Origin: Deltaproteobacteria bacterium
GTDB lineage: Bacteria; Desulfobacterota; Desulfarculia; Adiutricales; Adiutricaceae
Direction: 5' to 3'
NCBI GenBank assembly: GCA_031279155.1
Contig: JAITJB010000203.1
Location: forward strand, 1 to 6,877
DNA: 6,877 nt
Positions 1 to 5,900 of the stretch are shown piece by piece. A program made the translations under genes and the position numbers. The notes below the pieces were generated by a model. That model was not told where the DNA came from. It did not search any database and was given only the letters and a program-made list of their open reading frames with translations. Every line of letters begins with the position of its first letter. The stretch's first letter is position 1.

Positions 1-2407
1 AAAAAACTTCAGTAAAATAATCATCAATATCAGTAAAAGAACTTGTAATATCAGAACCTACAGATAATAATTTATAGTCTCCAGCGAGCCAGTTATAAAG
101 ATTTACTTTGTTAGGCGATGACGAGGACATTGTTAGCGCACTGATATTACCGGTATAGGCGACAAGGTCGTACGAGGGCTGTGAACTCAAGTCAACATAG
201 ATAGTGGCGTTGTTTAAGGTTAAGGCGTTATTTACGGTAAGCGTACCGTAAGTAAGGGTACCGGCTGGCGAGAGCCCGCCGCCGGTGACAGTCAAAGAGC
301 CTATGGTCCCAACACCTGCCAGGATACCAGAGGTATTTACCGTTAAATTTGGCAGATAAGCGGCGCTAGTTAATGTTAGCGTCCCATCATTTAATAAAGC
401 GCTCCCGGTAAAAGTCTGGTAGGCGGTAACAGTAAGGTTTCCGGAGCCAGTTTTTTCGACTTGGCCGGAACCGTAAATGACGTTTCCAAAGGTCAGGGGA
501 TTTGAGCTTTCAATATCAAATACTATCTTGCCATTGTTTTGCAGACGATTACTGTCGGCTTTGGTAATGAAGGCTCCGCCGGCAATCTTAAGAGTTCCTT
601 GAGCGTCAACTTTTAAAGTGTTTACCCAAACGTCATTGTGGACCGTAGTCACGCCACCTACAAAATTGAGGTTAAAAATACCGCGTCCTAAGAAAGTGTC
701 ATTTTGGCTATATTGGTAAACCTTATAGGTCTCGGAGTCCCCTGACCAGTCATAGTCATAGCCTAGGATTTTGCCGTAGATGTCCATGTCGAAGCCAGAA
801 TCATTGATCGAGGTAGCGCCGCCGTCGCTATCGCTTTTGTAGCCGAAATTTAGGACCGTGGGCTTAAGCGGAGAAGAATCAGTTACTAGATCGTAATCGG
901 AAATTATGTGGCCGGTTATGGTAGGAGTTGTGCCGCCATCAGGCCTCATAAAATTGATTGTCTCAACATGCGCTCCGGGCCCAATGTAGATGGCCGCGCT
1001 TCGTGGGGATGTAGTGTTGGCGGTAATTGAGCCGGTTATGTTAACAGTCTTGGCCGCCGCGCCTTTAAGGAGGGTATTTTTAGCTAGATTGAATTGAGGG
1101 CTGGTACTTGTCCAACCAGTGGCAAAATAAGAATGAGCGACATTAGTACCGCCGGATTGGCCTGAATTTACACTAGTACTACCGCCAGTCATGCCAAAAT
1201 CAATTCTGATGCCCACCGCGTTTTGGCCAGTAGCGCTAATTGTCCCTCGGTGGTTGATTACATGGTCAGAACCAAAGGCCACAAGCACAGCCGCGCCTCG
1301 CTCGCCATTGGCTGTAACGGTGACGTCAGGGGCTATAGTCAGATGATTGACGGTCCCGTCAATCCTTATCCCGGCCGCCGCCGTTCCGTCGGCCAGGATA
1401 TTGGCTTTTTGGCTGATATCGTTGTAACTTCCAAAAACGTGTAGGCCAATACCGTAGGTGCTCAAGTTTGGGCTGCCGCTCACGTAGGTTGTTCCTTGGG
1501 CATTGCGAGCCGAAAATGGGTTATTATTATCTAATTTACGGAGAGTGTTTTCGTCTTGGCCATCGGTGTAAATAGAGTAGCCGAAGAAATTTTTACGATC
1601 AAAATCGCTGTAACCCAAATCGTCTAAAACCGCCAGTTCGACTTCGACCAACATGGGGTAATTGCGGAAAAGACCATAACCCATCACCGATCCGAATAGC
1701 CCGATGTGGGCCCTGGCCGAATCTTGGTTACTTTGATCGTTATCCACGGGCAGGAGAGCGGTACCGTTTGTGTCATAATCATTAATGACTGATGTGGCAG
1801 TAGAGCCTGTAAAATAATATTTTCCGTCAATCTCAGTTTGAAAATATAAAAAGTTTTGATTATTTGGATATATCATACCATTAATTCCAAATATATGAGC
1901 TAATTCATGTATCATCACCGACTCAAAAGAAGCTCCATGCGGACTATTAGTTTGCAATTCATATATATCAGTAAAAGGATATATGTTAAGCTCACCATGA
2001 ATCCATTCTAATGGCACACTAACGTCGCCTTGTATAATACTCATAGGCTGTTGGTAATAATTACCATTGTAGCTAATTCCGCCGGGGCCAGCGCTAGCCA
2101 AGGTTGTAGAGTTTTGGTCTTCTTTAGGATAACTATTAACGGTTATATTGATAACTGAGCTTGATTTTGGTAAAAGTAATTCGATCCAGTATTCGGCGGC
2201 TCTTTTTAAGGCGTCTTTTTGATTTTGGGTGAGATTATACTGAGTGTCACTTGGCGGATTGAGTGTAAATTTAATCCCGCCACCTTGGGAATTAGTCACC
2301 ATTAAGGTTTCATCAGCTTCAAGCGATGGGGCAACTGATAGAATCCCAAAGGCGAGCAAGGTCAACATTAGGATTGGGCGGAACAATGTTGTAGTTAGTC
2401 TTATCAT
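1..2407 (-). CDS. Autotransporter-like secreted protein with N-terminal HExxH metalloprotease-like domain (3' end outside window)
   Basis: The visible part is 802 codons with no internal stop; the gene continues past base 1. Residues 1-31 look like a signal peptide: R3 and R10, a hydrophobic core at about 11-25, and a plausible cleavage after SLEA31. Residues about 45-275 resemble a zinc protease. They contain HELAH at 167-171 followed by FG, and SVMGY at 240-244, which resembles the Met-turn of metzincins. Gly177 sits where the third metzincin histidine is expected; H234 is a possible substitute (inference). Residues 275-640 are rich in G, N, T and short beta-strand repeats, as in a beta-helix passenger. 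Residues 645-680 (GSGQVEKTGSGNLTV, then FTGSALLNDGTLTLT) match the passenger-associated transport repeat pattern, followed by a GxLAGVGTIGSLTV stretch. The translocating beta-barrel would lie outside the window, so autotransport itself is inferred. The start is chosen by an AGGAG 7 nt upstream and the signal peptide directly after it. The protease core (1801-1980) is only about 29% GC. Role unknown; surface proteolysis or adhesion is a guess. Confidence 0.85.
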   Translation of the reverse strand, partial: MIRLTTTLFRPILMLTLLAFGILSVAPSLEADETLMVTNSQGGGIKFTLNPPSDTQYNLTQNQKDALKRAAEYWIELLLPKSSSVINITVNSYPKEDQNSTTLASAGPGGISYNGNYYQQPMSIIQGDVSVPLEWIHGELNIYPFTDIYELQTNSPHGASFESVMIHELAHIFGINGMIYPNNQNFLYFQTEIDGKYYFTGSTATSVINDYDTNGTALLPVDNDQSNQDSARAHIGLFGSVMGYGLFRNYPMLVEVELAVLDDLGYSDFDRKNFFGYSIYTDGQDENTLRKLDNNNPFSARNAQGTTYVSGSPNLSTYGIGLHVFGSYNDISQKANILADGTAAAGIRIDGTVNHLTIAPDVTVTANGERGAAVLVAFGSDHVINHRGTISATGQNAVGIRIDFGMTGGSTSVNSGQSGGTNVAHSYFATGWTSTSPQFNLAKNTLLKGAAAKTVNITGSITANTTSPRSAAIYIGPGAHVETINFMRPDGGTTPTITGHIISDYDLVTDSSPLKPTVLNFGYKSDSDGGATSINDSGFDMDIYGKILGYDYDWSGDSETYKVYQYSQNDTFLGRGIFNLNFVGGVTTVHNDVWVNTLKVDAQGTLKIAGGAFITKADSNRLQNNGKIVFDIESSNPLTFGNVIYGSGQVEKTGSGNLTVTAYQTFTGSALLNDGTLTLTSAAYLPNLTVNTSGILAGVGTIGSLTVTGGGLSPAGTLTYGTLTVNNALTLNNATIYVDLSSQPSYDLVAYTGNISALTMSSSSPNKVNLYNWLAGDYKLLSVGSDITSSFTDIDDYFTEVF

Positions 2408-2414
2408 GGTCTAT

Positions 2415-2419
2415 CTCCT
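2415..2419 (-). promoter_or_regulatory. Ribosome binding site of the autotransporter-like gene
   Basis: On the minus strand the sequence reads AGGAG, then 7 bases (ATAGACC), then ATG at 2407-2405. This is a near-ideal Shine-Dalgarno sequence and spacing, and it fixes the start codon. Confidence 0.85.
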
Positions 2420-2460
2420 AGCAATAGAAAAGCACGCACGAATGTTAGTATGTCAAATAG

Positions 2461-2489
2461 AAAAAATTAAGTCTATAATTAAAAAATTA
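2461..2489. repeat. Phased AT-rich direct repeat AAAAAATTA
   Basis: The 9-mer AAAAAATTA occurs at 2461-2469 and again at 2481-2489, 20 bases start to start, close to two helical turns. A-tracts spaced like this can bend DNA, and the block lies just upstream of the autotransporter start. The short repeat could also be chance in AT-rich DNA. Confidence 0.45.
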
Positions 2490-2570
2490 TCCATACTGCT
2501 AATAAATCACACTAAAGCGTCTAATTCGTAGAAGGTTATTTGGCTTTTAGCCTGGTACCTGTTTAACGCG

Positions 2571-2593
2571 GTCCCAAAGCCGTCGAGGCGGAC
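2571..2593. repeat. Bulged inverted repeat within the leader
   Basis: GTCC at 2571-2574 pairs with GGAC at 2590-2593, and GCC at 2579-2581 pairs with GGC at 2587-2589. This leaves a 4-nt bulge (2575-2578) and a 5-nt loop. All pairs are Watson-Crick and five of the seven are G-C. Confidence 0.5.
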
Positions 2594-2618
2594 TCTTAGG
2601 CGCCGAGTTTTTTAGCTT

Positions 2619-2633
2619 AGAGGCTCATCCTCT
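2619..2633. repeat. Inverted repeat AGAGG-ctcat-CCTCT
   Basis: A perfect 5-bp stem with a 5-nt loop, lying between the bulged hairpin and the GCTTAAC palindrome. No T-run follows on either strand at the right distance, so it does not read as a terminator. Confidence 0.5.
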
Positions 2634-2634
2634 G

Positions 2635-2734
2635 CGAGAAAAATCTAGAGATGGCAACTCAAAGAGGCTTAACTGTTAAGCTTGGGGCTTGGTACACGTG
2701 AAAGGTCAACCAGGGGAAAAAAATCGAGAAAAAT
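2635..2734. repeat. Direct repeat CGAGAAAAAT, two copies
   Basis: The 10-mer CGAGAAAAAT occurs at 2635-2644 and 2725-2734, 90 bases apart. On the minus strand (ATTTTTCTCG) the second copy falls just downstream of the predicted transcription start and the first falls within the leader. Meaning unknown. Confidence 0.5.
2667..2681. repeat. 15-bp palindrome GCTTAAC-T-GTTAAGC
   Basis: Seven perfectly matched base pairs on each side of a single central base. A one-base centre is too tight for a full RNA hairpin, so either the inner pairs open or this is a protein-binding site in DNA. It lies about 60 bases downstream of the -10 box of the autotransporter gene. Confidence 0.55.
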
Positions 2735-2743
2735 TTCTACTAT

Positions 2744-2773
2744 ATTTTATCACATAACTACTCGCGATGACAA
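2744..2773 (-). promoter_or_regulatory. Predicted sigma70-type promoter of the autotransporter-like gene
   Basis: On the minus strand, TTGTCA (2773-2768) is followed by 18 bases and then TAAAAT (2749-2744). The -10 box is preceded by TGA, giving an extended -10 reading TGATAAAAT. Transcription would begin near 2737 and give a leader of about 330 nt. A second -35-like TTGACA (2784-2779) has no good -10 box at the normal distance. Confidence 0.6.
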
Positions 2774-2783
2774 AATTTTGTCA
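2768..2783. promoter_or_regulatory. Perfect 16-bp palindrome, candidate operator
   Basis: TGACAAAATTTTGTCA equals its own reverse complement. It covers the -35 box of the predicted autotransporter promoter and lies about 90 bp upstream of the -10 box of the restriction gene. The twofold symmetry suits a dimeric regulator that would block the minus-strand promoter. I cannot assign it to a known regulator family, and none is encoded here. Confidence 0.5.
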
Positions 2784-2870
2784 ACAGGCCCTTAACAGAT
2801 TAACAAGAGCGATTACCCCAACCTACCCCATGGGCGCCATTATTATGAAGTAAATTTGTAGCATCCAAGG

Positions 2871-2876
2871 TATAAT
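2871..2876 (+). promoter_or_regulatory. -10 box of the restriction-modification gene
   Basis: A perfect TATAAT lies 53 bases upstream of the chosen start codon. The -35 region at normal spacing (2848-2853, AAGTAA) is poor, so the promoter may be weak or need an activator. Transcription would start near 2883 and give a leader of about 47 nt. Confidence 0.55.
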
Positions 2877-2900
2877 ACTAACTAACAATCTAACGCCTCT

Positions 2901-2914
2901 CCGCCTATTGGCGG
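2901..2914 (+). promoter_or_regulatory. Leader hairpin CCGCC-tatt-GGCGG
   Basis: A perfect, all-G/C 5-bp stem with a 4-nt loop ends five bases before the GGAG ribosome binding site. In addition, TCTCC at 2898-2902 is exactly complementary to GGAGA at 2920-2924, so part of the upstream arm could mask the ribosome binding site in an alternative fold. Translational control is inferred. Confidence 0.5.
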
Positions 2915-2919
2915 GCAAT

Positions 2920-2923
2920 GGAG
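2920..2923 (+). promoter_or_regulatory. Ribosome binding site that decides the start of the restriction gene
   Basis: GGAG is followed by 6 bases and then ATG at 2930. An in-frame ATG at 2918 would add four residues (MENY), but it overlaps this site and lacks a good one of its own. The in-frame TAA at 2891 rules out a start further upstream. Confidence 0.8.
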
Positions 2924-2929
2924 AATTAC

Positions 2930-5900
2930 ATGGATTTTGAGGAGCTCCTGGCAAAATACCGCTTTGAGGCCAACCACGAAAAAGAAAAAGGCTATAAGTT
3001 CGAAAAGCTGATGGTCAACTTTCTTAAGTCCTACCCGCTCTACGACCAGAGATTTGAACGCGTTTGGCTCTGGATGGATTTCCCGTATCGCCATGAGATT
3101 AGTAATACTGACACTGGTATTGACCTGGTGGCTAAGACCATCGAGGGCGATTATTGGGCCATCCAGTGTAAGTGTTACCAAGAGGACGCCAAAATATACA
3201 AATCCCCCGTCGATAGTTTTTTTACTCCAAGCGGTAAAATTTTTCACGATGAAAAAGGCCGCGAGCTTGAGTTTGCCATCCGGCTTTGGATCTCTACGAC
3301 CGACAATTGGTCTTCTGAAGCCGAAAGTGCGCTTCGTGGCCAGAAAATTCCCTGCTATAGATTGAACCTTTCCAATCTAAAAGAAGCTCAGGTCGATTGG
3401 GAAAAGCTCGATCAAGGCCTCTTTGGCGACCAAGCCCGTTTGCCTAAAAGAAAATCCCTTGACCATCAGATAGCAGCCATTGAAGCGGCGATTGAGCATT
3501 ATAAAACTAATGATAGAGGACGCCTAATTAAAGCCTGCGGCACAGGAAAAACCCATACATCGCTAAAAATATCTGAAAAGATAACTACAACCAAAGATTT
3601 GGTCCTGTTTTTAGCTCCCTCCATCGCCTTAATTGGCCAGACTTTAAGGGAATGGTCGGCTGACGCCGAGTTGCCTTTTTACGCCGTCTGCGTGTGTTCC
3701 GATCCCCAAATCTCCAGGACTAAAAACTCAAATCCCCTTGACTCCGACATGTCTCCGGTTTCAGATCTAGCTATTCCGGCTACGACCGATGTCACCAAGA
3801 TCATAGAGCAACTCCAACAAGCCAAAATCAAATCCCCTAACCTTAAGCGCATCATTTTCTCCACCTATCAATCCCTTGATAAGGTTGCCCAAGCCCTTAA
3901 AGAAAGCCATACCACCGTCTCCTTAATCGTCTGTGACGAGGCCCATAGGACCACGGGCCACACTTTCATCGACCAAGAGGAAAGTAATTTCGTTAAAGTT
4001 CACGATAACGATTTCATCAAGGCCGATAAACGCCTTTACATGACAGCTACGCCAAAGGTCTTTGGTGAGGACATGAAAAGAAAGGCCGATGAGTCCTCCG
4101 TTGTACTTTGCTCCATGGACGACGAACTTCTTTACGGCAAAGAGTTCTACCATTTAGGTTTTGGCGAGGCCGTGGACAAAGGGCTTTTAAGCGATTACAA
4201 AGTTTTGGTTTTAACTGTCAACCGCGCCGAGATCCCTTTAGAGATCCAAAAACAGGCCATGGAAGGTCAAAAAGAGATCGACGCTAACGACGTAACTAAG
4301 TTAATCGGCTGCCTTAACGCTCTTTCTAAGAATATGGACTACGAGGGCAATTATCTGCGTAAGCTCGATCCCGGCAACATGCATAGAGCCGTAGCCTTTT
4401 GCCAGACCATCGCCAAGTCAAAGCAGATCGTAAATGCTTTAAATCAGATTAAGGGTTTCTATCTTGATAACCTAAAAGGCTTCGATCTGAATAATAAACG
4501 AGCACCCGAGCCTCCATCGACAGATCAAGACGATTTTTTACCAGATGAGCGGACAACCTCAACGCTTAAAACCGAGGGCTTAGTGGATCTAGCAGCCGTG
4601 CATATCGATGGCGGCATGGGCGCAACCACCAGAGACTCGAAAATGACTTGGCTTAAGTCTAAACCCGAAAATGCCAACGAATGCCGTATTCTTTGCAATG
4701 TCCGCTGTCTCAGCGAGGGCGTGGACGTCCCAAGCCTTGACGCCATTTTATTTTTATCGGCTAAAAATTCTCAGATAGATGTAGTCCAATCGGTGGGCCG
4801 GGTTATGCGTTTAGCCCCGGGGAAAAAATTTGGCTACATAATAATTCCCATCGTGGTTCCCGCCCATATCAAGCCTGAAGACGCCTTAAATGATAGCGAG
4901 CGGTTTAAGGTCGTCTGGTCGGTTCTAAACGCCTTAAAATCCCACGACGACCGGTTTGTGGCCTTAATCAACAAGCTTAATTTTAACCTGATAAGACCCG
5001 ATGGCGGCGGATCTGTTTTGATCGGCGGCATCGCTAGAAACGAAGATGACAATCAAAAGACAAAATACAGTTTCACAGTAGCCGATCTCTTAGCTGAAGC
5101 CAGAAAACACGAGCAGAGCCTAGCTACCAATATTTACGCCAGGTTGGTCCAAAAGGTCGGCAACAAAAAACACATGGAACAATGGGCCAATGATGTGGCC
5201 AAGATCGCTGAGGGCTTCAAAGAGCGCATAACCGAAGTCGTCAAAAAAGAAGGGGTACACAAAAAAGAATTCGAAAACTTTTTGGCTGGCTTAAGACAGA
5301 TCCTTAACCCTTCGGTGGATAGCGTTGAAGCCATCGAGATGCTGGCCCAGCACCTCATAACCAAGCCGGTATTTGAAGCCGTTTTTGAAAATTTTTCCTT
5401 TGTTAAAAGTAACCCGGTCTCTCAATCTCTAGAGGCTATGATTGACGTCCTTGAAGACCAAGGTTTGGAAAAAGATCGGATTGTCTTAAACCGCTTCTTT
5501 CAGATCGTCAGAGATGAAGTCTCCGGGATCGATAATGCTGCAGCCAGACAAAAAATCATCGTTAGACTTTACGATAATTTTTTCAAAGTCGCCGTGCCCA
5601 AAGCCGTGGAAAAGCTTGGTATCGTCTACACTCCCATCGAGATAGTTGACTTTATCATTCAATCGGCTTCTGAAGTTTTAAAAAGAGAGTTTGGCCGCAA
5701 AATCTCAGACGAAAACGTCCACATCTTAGATCCCTTCACCGGCACCGGGACCTTTATCACCAGGCTCATTGAGTCCGGTTTATTGGAGGATTCTTTAGAG
5801 AGAAAGTATCTTCATGAGATCCACGCCAATGAAATCATTCTTTTAGCTTACTACATCGCCAGCATCAATATTGAAAACGCTTACCACGAAGCCTTGGGGG

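Larger units (their letters stand above)
2542..2714 (-). ncRNA. Candidate structured leader RNA (or small RNA) of unknown family
   Basis: This GC-richer island in AT-rich intergenic DNA lies inside the predicted leader of the autotransporter transcript. A long-range helix can close it: CCTGGTACC (2551-2559) is complementary to GGT-ca-ACCAGG (2704-2714), nine pairs with a 2-nt bulge. Inside are a bulged hairpin (GTCC 2571-2574 with GGAC 2590-2593, and GCC 2579-2581 with GGC 2587-2589, loop 2582-2586), AGAGG-ctcat-CCTCT (2619-2633), and GCTTAAC-t-GTTAAGC (2667-2681). At the edge, GGCT-ttt-AGCC (2542-2552) shares two bases with the closing helix, so those two pairings compete. I compared it by eye with SAM, cobalamin, TPP, lysine, c-di-GMP and fluoride riboswitches, tmRNA, RNase P and SRP RNA and found no match. 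The minus strand is preferred because the promoter points that way; the pairings would also hold on plus. Existence and function are inference. Confidence 0.35.
2408..2929. other. Divergent intergenic region, 522 bases, no convincing protein gene
   Basis: This stretch separates the two divergent genes. Reading from the autotransporter side, it holds: the ribosome binding site; an AT-rich block with AAAAAATTA twice (2461-2469, 2481-2489); a GC-richer block with several inverted repeats (about 2542-2714); the minus-strand promoter; the 16-bp palindrome; a plus-strand -10 box; and the leader hairpin and ribosome binding site of the restriction gene. The short open frames that enter it are overlaps with the flanking genes in the wrong frame and have no protein-like features. 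Confidence 0.8.

Noticed and set aside
1223..1444. Plus-strand open frame of 73 codons
   Set aside because: It is antisense to the beta-helix passenger and has no ribosome binding site or recognisable motif.
2474..2479. Plus-strand TATAAT that could drive a small RNA toward 2540-2714
   Set aside because: No acceptable -35 box at the normal distance, and the surrounding DNA is so AT-rich that a chance TATAAT is likely. The minus-strand promoter is the better explanation.
2244..2531. Plus-strand open frame of 95 codons running into the intergenic region
   Set aside because: Its first half is antisense to the signal-peptide end of the autotransporter gene and the rest is translated AT-rich non-coding DNA; no ribosome binding site.
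2587..2613. Possible plus-strand terminator: GGCG...CGCC followed by GAG and six T
   Set aside because: Only four stem pairs with a 10-base loop, and three bases separate the stem from the T-run. No plus-strand gene upstream needs it.
2830..2840. Inverted repeat ATGG-gcg-CCAT upstream of the restriction gene
   Set aside because: Only four pairs, as expected by chance in a region this size.
2408..2929. CRISPR array, tRNA or retron-like element in the intergenic region
   Set aside because: No regularly spaced long repeats, no tRNA-like TTCGANTC arm with acceptor stem, and no reverse transcriptase nearby.
2882..3247. Minus-strand open frame of 121 codons overlapping the start of the restriction gene
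   Set aside because: It is antisense to the nuclease domain of a clearly conserved enzyme, has no ribosome binding site and reads as an antisense shadow.
3054..3365. Plus-strand open frame of 103 codons
   Set aside because: It lies entirely inside the restriction gene in another frame; the main frame carries the family motifs.
3679..5364. Several minus-strand open frames of 61-76 codons (3679-3864, 3923-4153, 4525-4746, 4834-5052, 5134-5364)
   Set aside because: All are antisense to helicase or coupler coding sequence, with no start signals or recognisable protein features.
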